Below are positions 1 through 5,886 of a stretch of 9,850 nucleotides of DNA, piece after piece. This DNA is from JAXJYR01 sp964593515. GTDB lineage: Bacteria > Bacillota_I > Bacilli_A > Erysipelotrichales > Erysipelotrichaceae. The notes beneath the pieces were generated by a model. That model worked only from the letters and a program-made list of their open reading frames with translations, searched no databases and was not told where the DNA came from. Location of the stretch: NCBI GenBank assembly GCA_964593515.1, contig CAZQJH010000054.1, positions 1-9,850 of the forward strand, written 5' to 3'. The position numbers and the translations under genes are program-made. The first letter of the stretch is position 1. Every line of letters begins with the position of its first letter.

Positions 1-17
1 ATACAATAATGTAATAA

Positions 18-1244
18 TTATTGTTCAATTACGTAATAATTACGTTTTCCTTTTTTAATTAAAGTTTTATTAGCAGCAATAGCATTATCAAGTGATAATA
101 CATATTCTAAATCAGTAATTTTATCACCATTTACTTGAATTGAACCTTGAGACATCCATTCACGAGCTTCACGACGTGATGAGGCAATATTCGCATCAAC
201 TAAAGCTTGAATTAATGGTACATTGTTTTCTAATTTAGTACTTTCAAATCCATTCATTGCATCTAATAATTCATCAGCATTTAATGATTTAATATCTCCT
301 TTAAATAAAGCATTAGTAATCTTTAAAGCTTTTTCATATTCTTCTTCACCATGTAAATCAATAACTACTGCTTTAGCTAAAGCTTTTTGAGCTTCACGTT
401 TAAATGGTTCATTTTTAACTTTTTCTTCTAAAGCTTCAATTTCTTCTTTAGATAAGAAAGTTAAGTATTTTAAGTATTGAATAACCATTGCATCTTCACT
501 ATTTAATAAGAATTGATATAATTCATAACTTGATGTTTTATTTTTATCTAACCAAACAGCTTTTCCTTCACTCTTACCGAATTTAGTTCCATCAGCTTTG
601 GTAATTAATGGCATAGTAAAGGCATAACCTTCTTTACCTGCTTTTTTACGAATTAATTCAATACCAGCAGTAATATTACCCCATTGATCTTGCCCAGCAA
701 CTTGCATAATACAATTTTCATTTTCATATAAATGTAAGAAGTCTAAAGCTTGTAAGATCATGTAAGAAAATTCAGTATAAGTAATACCTTCATCTAAACG
801 ACGAGCTACAATATCTTTACTTAACATATAGTTAACATTAAAATATTTACCATAATCACGTAAGAAATCAATAACATTAATTTCACTAATCCAATCAAAG
901 TTATTAACAACTTTAAAACCAAATAAATCTTGCGCTTGTTTCTTTAAACATTCAAAGTTATGAGCAACTTGTTCTTTAGAAATCATTGCTCTTTCAGCTG
1001 TTGGCTTTGGATCTCCAATTAATCCGGTTGCTCCACCCACTAATAAAATAGGGTTGTGTCCAGCTTGTTTTAAACGTTTAGAAATCAAGAATGAAGAATA
1101 GTGTCCAATATGTAAACTATCTCCAGTTGGATCGGTTCCAATATAGAAAGTAACACTTTCATTATTTAATAAATCTTTTACTTTTTCAAGATTACTACAA
1201 TCTTTAATTAAACCACGCCATTGTAATTCTTCAAAAATATTCAT
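18..1244 (-). CDS. tyrS: Tyrosyl-tRNA synthetase (TyrRS, bacterial type)
   Basis: A cytoplasmic class I aminoacyl-tRNA synthetase that charges tRNA-Tyr with tyrosine at the expense of ATP. The 408-aa length is usual for the family. The class I signature HIGH is at residues 45-48, preceded by the YIGTDPTGDSL stretch. The tyrosine/ATP pocket includes GGATGLIGDP (70-79) and GQDQWGN (184-190). The second signature, KFGKS, is at 221-225. The C-terminal S4-like tRNA-binding domain runs from about 342 to 408 and contains SSRREAREW and VNGDKI. The ATG follows a strong AAAGGAG site at 7-nt spacing. The gene has its own promoter just after ccpA and a leader of only about 25 nt, so the tyrosine T-box common upstream of Bacillota tyrS does not fit here. 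The stop is TAA. No clear terminator is visible in the 17 bases left downstream. Identification is secure. Confidence 0.98.
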   Translation of the reverse strand: MNIFEELQWRGLIKDCSNLEKVKDLLNNESVTFYIGTDPTGDSLHIGHYSSFLISKRLKQAGHNPILLVGGATGLIGDPKPTAERAMISKEQVAHNFECLKKQAQDLFGFKVVNNFDWISEINVIDFLRDYGKYFNVNYMLSKDIVARRLDEGITYTEFSYMILQALDFLHLYENENCIMQVAGQDQWGNITAGIELIRKKAGKEGYAFTMPLITKADGTKFGKSEGKAVWLDKNKTSSYELYQFLLNSEDAMVIQYLKYLTFLSKEEIEALEEKVKNEPFKREAQKALAKAVVIDLHGEEEYEKALKITNALFKGDIKSLNADELLDAMNGFESTKLENNVPLIQALVDANIASSRREAREWMSQGSIQVNGDKITDLEYVLSLDNAIAANKTLIKKGKRNYYVIEQ

Positions 1245-1275
1245 TATAATTCTCCTTTATTTCAAATCACCATAG

Positions 1276-1304
1276 ATTTTACCTTATTTTAAGTCGAAGG
1301 TCAA
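1276..1304 (-). promoter_or_regulatory. Predicted sigma-A promoter of tyrS
   Basis: Read on the minus strand, a -35 box TTGACC (1299-1304) is separated by exactly 17 nt from a -10 box TAAAAT (1276-1281). The predicted start near 1269 leaves a leader of about 25 nt that contains the AAAGGAG ribosome-binding site of tyrS. The match to consensus is good, so tyrS can be transcribed independently of ccpA. Confidence 0.75.
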
Positions 1305-1310
1305 TACATT

Positions 1311-1332
1311 AGAAAAGCGCCTTATCGACGCT
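1311..1332 (-). terminator. Weak intrinsic terminator after ccpA
   Basis: Eight bases beyond the ccpA TAG stop, the minus strand reads AGCGTC, loop GATAA, GGCGCT, then TTTCT. This is a 6-bp stem with one G-U pair and a short U-rich tail. An alternative longer pairing (AGAAA with TTTCT outside AGCG/CGCT, with a 4-nt bulge) also exists. The tail is poor, so some read-through into tyrS is likely. The element lies just upstream of the tyrS -35 box. Confidence 0.5.
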
Positions 1333-1339
1333 ATTATTT

Positions 1340-2338
1340 CTAATCATTAGTAGATTTTCTAGGTGTATATACGTAACTTAACTCAATTTCTTTATCACTT
1401 AGTTCTTCATCTTTATCCAATAATTTAGTTAATAAACGCATAGCTACTGCCCCTAAATCATAATCTGGAATTTTATATCCAGTAATTTGTGGACGAGCAA
1501 TAGAATTATATTTACTATCTAGAACACAAATTACTTCTAAATCATCAGGAATTTTATATCCAGCTTCATTAGTAGCATTTAAAATCGCTAATGCTTGTGA
1601 ATCACGGTAAGCTACGATTAAATCATAATCAAAATCTTTACCAACATAATCTTTTAAGAATTTGTATGAAGAACGATATTCAACTGGAATTTCAATATAT
1701 CCGTTAAATGTTTTACCATGTTCGCTAAATGCTTCTTCCATTCCTTTACGTAATTGTTTAATCATTAAAGGATTTTTACGATCTTCAATTAAAGCAATTT
1801 TATCTTTACCTTGAGCAAGATATTTGTTGACAATTTCGAAAGCAATTTTAGCATAATCAACATATACTGAACCAACGAAATCTCCACTCATTTTACTTCC
1901 AATTACGACAATAGGTACTTGATATTTGTTTAATTTATTAATTTCGTCTTCAGTTAATTTATCATTGAAAATAATACAACCATCAGCATTAGATTTAATA
2001 ACATTTTCAATGATATCATTCATTTCATTAATTCCTGCAGTAGTTGTATGTAGCATAATATTATATTGGTAAATCTTAGCTACATCAATTAATCCATTTA
2101 ATACTTGTCCTGTATAGTTATAACTATCATTTGGAATAATTAAAGCAATTGTTGTTGTTTTAGATAAAGCTAAACTTTGCGCAATAGTATTAGGTTTATA
2201 TCCTAATTTTTCAATTGCTTCTTGTACTTTTACTCTAGTATCTTCTCTTACTACTTGTGAACCATTAATAACACGTGAAACTGTAGCTAATGATACATCA
2301 GCTTCTTTAGCTACATCATAAATTGTAATACGTTTCAT
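1340..2338 (-). CDS. ccpA: LacI-family regulator, probable catabolite control protein CcpA
   Basis: A DNA-binding regulator of carbon catabolite repression, which in Bacillota binds cre sites together with HPr-Ser46-P. It has 332 aa, as usual. The N-terminal LacI helix-turn-helix is at residues 4-24 (TIYDVAKEADVSLATVSRV), followed by the hinge helix NTIAQSLALSK (50-60). The periplasmic-binding-protein-like core follows. Near the C-terminus the stretch DYDLGAVAMRLLTKLLDK (292-309) closely resembles Bacillus CcpA, and Tyr293, Asp294, Arg301 and Arg327 match the residues used there to dock HPr-Ser-P. The usual IGFDN segment is replaced by ICVLDSKYN (270-278). Its RBS (AAGGGA) lies in the last codons of the upstream helical protein, 3 nt away, so translation is probably coupled. 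The position between ytxG/ytxH-like genes and tyrS supports CcpA. I saw no cre site in the intergenic gaps. Confidence 0.88.
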   Translation of the reverse strand: MKRITIYDVAKEADVSLATVSRVINGSQVVREDTRVKVQEAIEKLGYKPNTIAQSLALSKTTTIALIIPNDSYNYTGQVLNGLIDVAKIYQYNIMLHTTTAGINEMNDIIENVIKSNADGCIIFNDKLTEDEINKLNKYQVPIVVIGSKMSGDFVGSVYVDYAKIAFEIVNKYLAQGKDKIALIEDRKNPLMIKQLRKGMEEAFSEHGKTFNGYIEIPVEYRSSYKFLKDYVGKDFDYDLIVAYRDSQALAILNATNEAGYKIPDDLEVICVLDSKYNSIARPQITGYKIPDYDLGAVAMRLLTKLLDKDEELSDKEIELSYVYTPRKSTND

Positions 2339-2341
2339 TTT

Positions 2342-2674
2342 TTATCCCTTCCTTTTACTTATTGCTTTGTCAATTTCATCAAGTGCTTTTGCTGTATAAT
2401 GTAAAGTTGTTTCTTTTACTTTATCAATACCATCACTAACACGTTCATCATTTAAAACATCACTGATTTTTTCATCAATAGTTGAAACAACTTGATTAGA
2501 TGTTTCTTTTACTTTTTTCGTAACATCTTGCACTTTTTCTTGTTGACTCCATTTGGTAAAACTATCTTTTGCATGATTGACAATGTGATTAAAACTAGTT
2601 TTGATTTTATTTACATAATCATCATTTTCTACTTCAACTTCAATAACTTCAATTTTAGTTTTGTTTTCACTCAT
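2342..2674 (-). CDS. Small helical protein in the ytxH position, function unknown
   Basis: A 110-aa charged protein. I do not recognise a defined domain, but its place directly after a DUF948/YtxG-like gene and before ccpA is that of ytxH in Bacillus. The N-terminus is acidic (KIEVIEVEVENDD, residues 7-19). The rest looks like one long amphipathic helix or coiled coil of about 85 residues with alternating K/E/D and small hydrophobics, for example VQDVTKKVKETSNQVVSTID (48-67), ending in a basic RKG tail. Unlike typical YtxH proteins it has no N-terminal membrane segment and no signal peptide, so it should be cytosolic. Its ATG overlaps the end of the upstream gene by 8 nt and is preceded by an AGGTGAT site inside that gene, implying translational coupling. 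A role beside its membrane-anchored neighbour is inference only. Confidence 0.75.
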   Translation of the reverse strand: MSENKTKIEVIEVEVENDDYVNKIKTSFNHIVNHAKDSFTKWSQQEKVQDVTKKVKETSNQVVSTIDEKISDVLNDERVSDGIDKVKETTLHYTAKALDEIDKAISKRKG

Positions 2675-3074
2675 TCACATCACCTCTTTCATCCTCATTA
2701 ATATCATTTAGAATTTCATCAATATCTAAATCTTTTTTATGAAGAATACTATTAATTACTTCTTTTATTTTTCCAAGGTTTTCAATCACTAAGACCAATG
2801 ATGAACGAAGTGCATTTTTACTAACTTCGTGAACTTGATCAACCGTATCACTTAATTCATTAATTGTATTTAACGGTTTTTCTAATGAAAGTAATTCTTT
2901 ATTCGCAATATCTAAAACATCATCAACTTTACTTAAAGATGTTTTAGTAGCTTTTAAAACCTCAATAAGTTGTTTACAAGCAATAATTAAGAATATTAGT
3001 AGAATAAATAAAACGATTGGTAATGCTTTATTACAAACCACACTACATAAATCAAGTAATTGATCTAATTCCAT
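2667..3074 (-). CDS. DUF948 (YtxG-like) membrane-anchored coiled-coil protein
   Basis: A 135-aa protein with one transmembrane helix at about residues 16-33 (KALPIVLFILLIFLIIAC) and a short N-terminus. The cytosolic region is mostly helical: LIEVLKATKTSLSKVDDVLD (36-55) and the following LSLEKPLNTINELSDTVDQV segment have the regular hydrophobic spacing of DUF948. The C-terminus is acidic (DIDEILNDINEDE). Bacillus YtxG is the positional homologue; its biochemical role is not settled. I placed the start at 3074 because a GAGG core sits 7 nt upstream. A longer reading from 3098 would begin inside the predicted -10 box and cannot be transcribed from that promoter. The gene opens an operon with the helical protein (8-nt overlap) and ccpA. 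The stop is TGA. Confidence 0.82.
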   Translation of the reverse strand: MELDQLLDLCSVVCNKALPIVLFILLIFLIIACKQLIEVLKATKTSLSKVDDVLDIANKELLSLEKPLNTINELSDTVDQVHEVSKNALRSSLVLVIENLGKIKEVINSILHKKDLDIDEILNDINEDERGDVNE

Positions 3075-3080
3075 GACCTC

Positions 3081-3087
3081 ACCTCTT
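3081..3087 (-). promoter_or_regulatory. RBS deciding the DUF948 gene start
   Basis: On the minus strand AAGAGGT, whose GAGG core ends 7 nt before the ATG at 3074, is the best Shine-Dalgarno match in the leader. It selects this ATG over the in-frame ATG at 3098. Confidence 0.75.
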
Positions 3088-3096
3088 CTCTTTATC

Positions 3097-3125
3097 ATTT
3101 TAGCTTATTTTGTATAAAACTTCAA
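3097..3125 (-). promoter_or_regulatory. Predicted promoter of the DUF948-helical protein-ccpA operon
   Basis: The minus strand shows -35 TTGAAG (3120-3125), a 17-nt spacer, and -10 TAAAAT (3097-3102). The predicted start near 3090 gives a leader of about 16 nt with the ribosome-binding site. It lies in the 76-nt gap after murC, so this three-gene unit can be transcribed apart from murC. The gap also holds a 12-nt palindrome, GAAAATATTTTC (3134-3145), which is too AT-rich and lacks a U-run to be called a terminator. It could instead be an operator, but nothing shows this. Confidence 0.7.
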
Positions 3126-3150
3126 TCATTTCTGAAAATATTTTCGTTAA

Positions 3151-4461
3151 TTATTGAAAGTTTTTCACCAAATCTTTTAATTTATAAATATCTTTACTAC
3201 TCATAAATAGATATACAGCTGGACCTCTACTAGCTAAAAACTTAGCAGCATCTTCATCTTCTAAAATAACTTGACCTTTGTCCATTAATTTACATACATC
3301 ATCCATTGTGAAAGTAAATCCTTCTTTATCAGCATTTTCTGGGAAGTTACATAAGTATGCTTCATCAGCTTTAGATAATTCATCTGCAAAGCGTTGCATA
3401 AACTCATGAACTCTTGAATAACGATCTGGTTTAAAAATAGCAATGATTTTTTTATTAGGATATTTAACTCTCGCTGCTTCAATCATATATTTAACAGCAG
3501 TTGGATGATGAGCATAATCATCAATATAAATATTATCCTTATTAACTTCAGTGGTAAAACGACGAGCAACCCCTGGGAATGATGCAATTTCTTTTTGCAT
3601 AATATCAGCACTAATTCCTTGCATAATACCTAAAGCAATAACTCCAAGTGTATTCCATAATAAAGGCATACCTACAAAAGGAAAATCAAAATGAGCAAAA
3701 TATTCCCCATGATAATATACATCATAACGCATTCCAGCATTATCTTGAACAACATTTTTAGCTTGTACATCATTACCATCATTTAATCCATAATATAAAG
3801 CATCAACTTGAACCTTCATCCTACGAATATTTTCATCATCACCAAAAAGAACTACTCCTTTTTGTACTTGATTAGCAAAGCTTTCAAATGCACTAATATA
3901 ATCATTCATATCTTTATAATAATCAACATGATCTAATTCAATATTGGTAATAATGGCATAATCAGGTTTATAAGCCATAAAGTGACGTTTGTATTCACAA
4001 GATTCTAAAACAAAACAAGAACTATCATCACTAATTTCACCACTACCATCACCAATTAAATAACCAGTAGGTTCAACCGCATCCATTAAATGAGCAACAA
4101 TACCAGTAGTAGTAGTTTTACCATGTGTACCCGCAATCGAAATACTTTTATAATCTTGAATAAAACGACCTAGGAATTCATGATAACGATAAACTTCGAT
4201 TTTAGAAGAACTTGCTAATTCATATGCTTTTTTTACTTCAACATTACTCATATCAAAAGCATTACCGACAATCACAACCATCCCTTCTTGAATATTATTC
4301 GCATCAAAATTAGTAATCTTAATTCCTCTTTGTTCTAAAGGAGCTTGAGTAAAGATATATTTTTCAATATCTGAACCCGTTACTTCATGATGTTTATCAT
4401 AAACAATACGGGCTAAAGAAGCCATTCCACTTCCTTTAATACCAATAAAATGATAGTGCAT
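3151..4461 (-). CDS. murC: UDP-N-acetylmuramate--L-alanine ligase
   Basis: The first amino-acid ligase of peptidoglycan precursor synthesis. It joins L-Ala to UDP-MurNAc with ATP in the cytoplasm. The 436-aa length fits the family. The UDP-binding Rossmann N-domain has GIKGSGMASLA at residues 7-17. The ATP P-loop is AGTHGKTTTT (110-119). The central-domain metal/substrate segment is around TNIELDHVDYY (172-182). DDYAHHPTAV (314-323) and FKPDRYSR (343-350) are C-terminal motifs characteristic of MurC rather than MurD/E/F. I chose the ATG at 4461, which has AAGGAG at 8-nt spacing. An upstream in-frame GTG at 4470 would overlap the RBS and the preceding stop. It follows the acidic SPxYGK gene by only 5 nt, so the two are co-translated in one operon with trmB. 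Next to ytxG/ytxH/ccpA homologues this is the standard Bacillota location. Confidence 0.98.
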   Translation of the reverse strand: MHYHFIGIKGSGMASLARIVYDKHHEVTGSDIEKYIFTQAPLEQRGIKITNFDANNIQEGMVVIVGNAFDMSNVEVKKAYELASSSKIEVYRYHEFLGRFIQDYKSISIAGTHGKTTTTGIVAHLMDAVEPTGYLIGDGSGEISDDSSCFVLESCEYKRHFMAYKPDYAIITNIELDHVDYYKDMNDYISAFESFANQVQKGVVLFGDDENIRRMKVQVDALYYGLNDGNDVQAKNVVQDNAGMRYDVYYHGEYFAHFDFPFVGMPLLWNTLGVIALGIMQGISADIMQKEIASFPGVARRFTTEVNKDNIYIDDYAHHPTAVKYMIEAARVKYPNKKIIAIFKPDRYSRVHEFMQRFADELSKADEAYLCNFPENADKEGFTFTMDDVCKLMDKGQVILEDEDAAKFLASRGPAVYLFMSSKDIYKLKDLVKNFQ

Positions 4462-4466
4462 TATAA

Positions 4467-5138
4467 TCACTCCTTATCTTGATTTGTAAAATTATCATCA
4501 TTAAATAATGAAATTTGAACCGTATTATCATTTTGGTCATCACCTAATAAATCTTGTAATGGGATAACCATTTCTTGACTAGCTTCAACATAATTAAATT
4601 CTTTATTTTCACTAGTTTCTTCTTCAACATTAGTTTCTTCAAAAGCTACTTGTTCCATAACTGTTTTAGTTTCTTCTTTATTTTCATTCATACATTTACC
4701 ATAGAATGGTGAAATAACTGTTGTTAATGGATCATCTTTTTTAGTTTTAGTTTTTACTTCTACTTTAGCTTTAGGTTCAACTTTAATATCTTCCCCTTTT
4801 TTTCCATACATTGGTGAAACAACTGGATGTAAGATAAAACTAGCAGCATCTTCACGTATCATACGTTCACGTTTAGCTTTCACTTCTTCTTTACGATGAT
4901 TAGCTGCAAGGTCAATTGTGTGCATTTTTTCTTCTTTTACCACAACTTTTTCAACAACTTCTTCGACCTTTGGTTCATCTGCCACTTCTTCATCTTGCAT
5001 TTCTTCAACAATACTTTCAATTGGATCAACATTAACTTTTACATCTTCAATTACTTCTTCAACTTTAACATCATCATCCATTTCAGTATCATCAACATCT
5101 TCAATTAATAAACTTCTTAATTTATCTAAAAAACCCAT
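4467..5138 (-). CDS. Acidic, probably disordered protein with two SPxYGK motifs, function unknown
   Basis: A 223-aa protein that I cannot assign to a known enzyme. It starts with a short amphipathic segment, MGFLDKLRSLLIEDVDD, resembling the membrane-targeting N-termini of some division proteins such as SepF, followed by a very acidic Val/Glu-rich tract (about residues 20-70, with VEEVIEDV and VEEVVEKV echoes). A basic helical stretch (80-95, HRKEEVKAKRERMIRE) precedes the first of two near-identical short motifs, VVSPMYGK (106-113) and VISPFYGK (141-148), with low-complexity K/E linkers around them. The tail contains VIPLQDLLGDD (191-201). There is no SepF core, no FtsK motor, no membrane helix and no catalytic motif. 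It starts 1 nt after trmB and ends 5 nt before murC, so it is tightly embedded in that operon. In Bacillus the gene next to murC is sftA, so a remnant or analogue of the SftA N-terminal linker is conceivable. Confidence 0.8.
   Translation of the reverse strand: MGFLDKLRSLLIEDVDDTEMDDDVKVEEVIEDVKVNVDPIESIVEEMQDEEVADEPKVEEVVEKVVVKEEKMHTIDLAANHRKEEVKAKRERMIREDAASFILHPVVSPMYGKKGEDIKVEPKAKVEVKTKTKKDDPLTTVISPFYGKCMNENKEETKTVMEQVAFEETNVEEETSENKEFNYVEASQEMVIPLQDLLGDDQNDNTVQISLFNDDNFTNQDKE
4470..4475 (-). promoter_or_regulatory. RBS deciding the murC start
   Basis: AAGGAG on the minus strand lies within the last two sense codons of the acidic gene, 8 nt before the murC ATG at 4461. It overlaps the alternative GTG at 4470 and so rules that start out. 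Confidence 0.75.
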
Positions 5139-5139
5139 C

Positions 5140-5790
5140 TTAATCTTCCTTTCTTCGATATTTTTTCCAAACAGCTCGATAAATAGGTTGACCTAAATTC
5201 ATAAAACGACGTTCATATTCGGTAATAACATCATCACTCTCATTACGTCTAAAGTCAACGCTAAAATCATGTAGAAACCATCCATGATTTTGAAATTCAA
5301 GAATAGAATATTCAAATAAATCTTTGTTATCACTCTTCATTTGAATTTCACCATCATCTTTTAAAATTTTCGCATATTGTTCAATAAAGGTTTTCGAAGA
5401 CAAACGCTTCTTATGTGCACGTTTTTTAGGCCATGGATCAGAGAAATTCAAATGAATAACATCAACTTCCCCTTTTTCAAACCATGTTTCAATATTACTT
5501 GCATCATCTTGAATAAATAACATATGTGAACAATCTTCTTGAAGTAAATCAAACTTCTTCATAGCTAAAGCAGCTACACTATGATTTTTTTCAATTCCAA
5601 TCCATCCACAATCTTTATTAAGCATCGCCATTTTAGTCCAGTAATCTCCTTTACCAGAACCAATTTCGACATGAATCACTTCACGATTCAACAATTTATT
5701 CCAACAACCTTTATTTTCACTTGGTTGTTTAATTACTTTTTCATGTTCATTTAAATATTCCTTTGCCCATGGCAAATTTCTCATTCTCAT
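5140..5790 (-). CDS. trmB: tRNA (guanine-N7-)-methyltransferase
   Basis: An S-adenosylmethionine-dependent enzyme that forms m7G46 in the variable loop of tRNAs. At 216 aa it has the usual bacterial length. The SAM-binding motif I is VEIGSGKGDY (41-50). The family signature NFSDPWPKKR (115-124) is intact, followed by HKKRL (126-130). The C-terminal TEYERRF (190-196), which contacts substrate in the family, is also present. The first ATG is preceded by GGAGG at 7 nt; a second in-frame ATG two codons later has poorer spacing. It is the first gene of the trmB-acidic gene-murC operon and has an extended -10 promoter just upstream. The next gene begins 1 nt after its TAA and takes its RBS (AAGGAAG) from the trmB 3' end, which suggests translational coupling. 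Confidence 0.97.
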   Translation of the reverse strand: MRMRNLPWAKEYLNEHEKVIKQPSENKGCWNKLLNREVIHVEIGSGKGDYWTKMAMLNKDCGWIGIEKNHSVAALAMKKFDLLQEDCSHMLFIQDDASNIETWFEKGEVDVIHLNFSDPWPKKRAHKKRLSSKTFIEQYAKILKDDGEIQMKSDNKDLFEYSILEFQNHGWFLHDFSVDFRRNESDDVITEYERRFMNLGQPIYRAVWKKYRRKED

Positions 5791-5811
5791 AATAAATCCT
5801 CCATCTCTATT

Positions 5812-5820
5812 ATTTTAACA
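5812..5820 (-). promoter_or_regulatory. Predicted extended -10 promoter of the trmB operon
   Basis: The minus strand reads TGTTAAAAT (5812-5820), an extended -10 (TGn plus TAAAAT). No good -35 is found at 16-18 nt; TTGTAA occurs 22 nt upstream, which is too far. The predicted start near 5805 leaves a leader of about 15 nt with the GGAGG site (5798-5802). The rest of the 96-nt gap (5791-5886) is A/T-rich, with no clear terminator for the gene upstream. Confidence 0.55.
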
Positions 5821-5886
5821 CATTTTTACATTAATTACTTTACAATTTTCATAATTTTTCATTTTTTTTATCACTATTTAAAGGTT

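Noticed and set aside
4..23. Inverted repeat CAATAAT/ATTATTG around the tyrS stop as a terminator
   Set aside because: The stem is only A/T with terminal G-C pairs, and no U-run is visible before the window edge.
31..56. ACGTAA-TAA-TTACGT hairpin followed by T-rich sequence, read on the plus strand
   Set aside because: It lies within the tyrS 3' coding sequence. The T-rich tract is the complement of lysine codons, and no plus-strand transcript is expected here.
2492..2701. Plus-strand open frame of 69 codons opposite the helical-protein gene
   Set aside because: It is the complement of Lys/Glu-rich coding sequence, giving a Phe/Ile/His-rich product with no RBS and no family resemblance.
3134..3145. 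Palindrome GAAAATATTTTC between murC and the DUF948 gene
   Set aside because: It is too AT-rich and without a loop or U-run to be a terminator. Such palindromes arise by chance in this base composition, so it is not called as an operator.
3285..3482. Minus-strand open frame of 65 codons inside murC
   Set aside because: It lies in another frame of the well-conserved murC coding region and has no motif.
4896..5196. Two overlapping plus-strand open frames opposite the acidic gene, one Phe/Asn-rich and one Ser/Thr-rich
   Set aside because: Both mirror the low-complexity GAA/GTT codons of the acidic protein. Their composition is an artefact of that strand and no ribosome-binding site precedes them.
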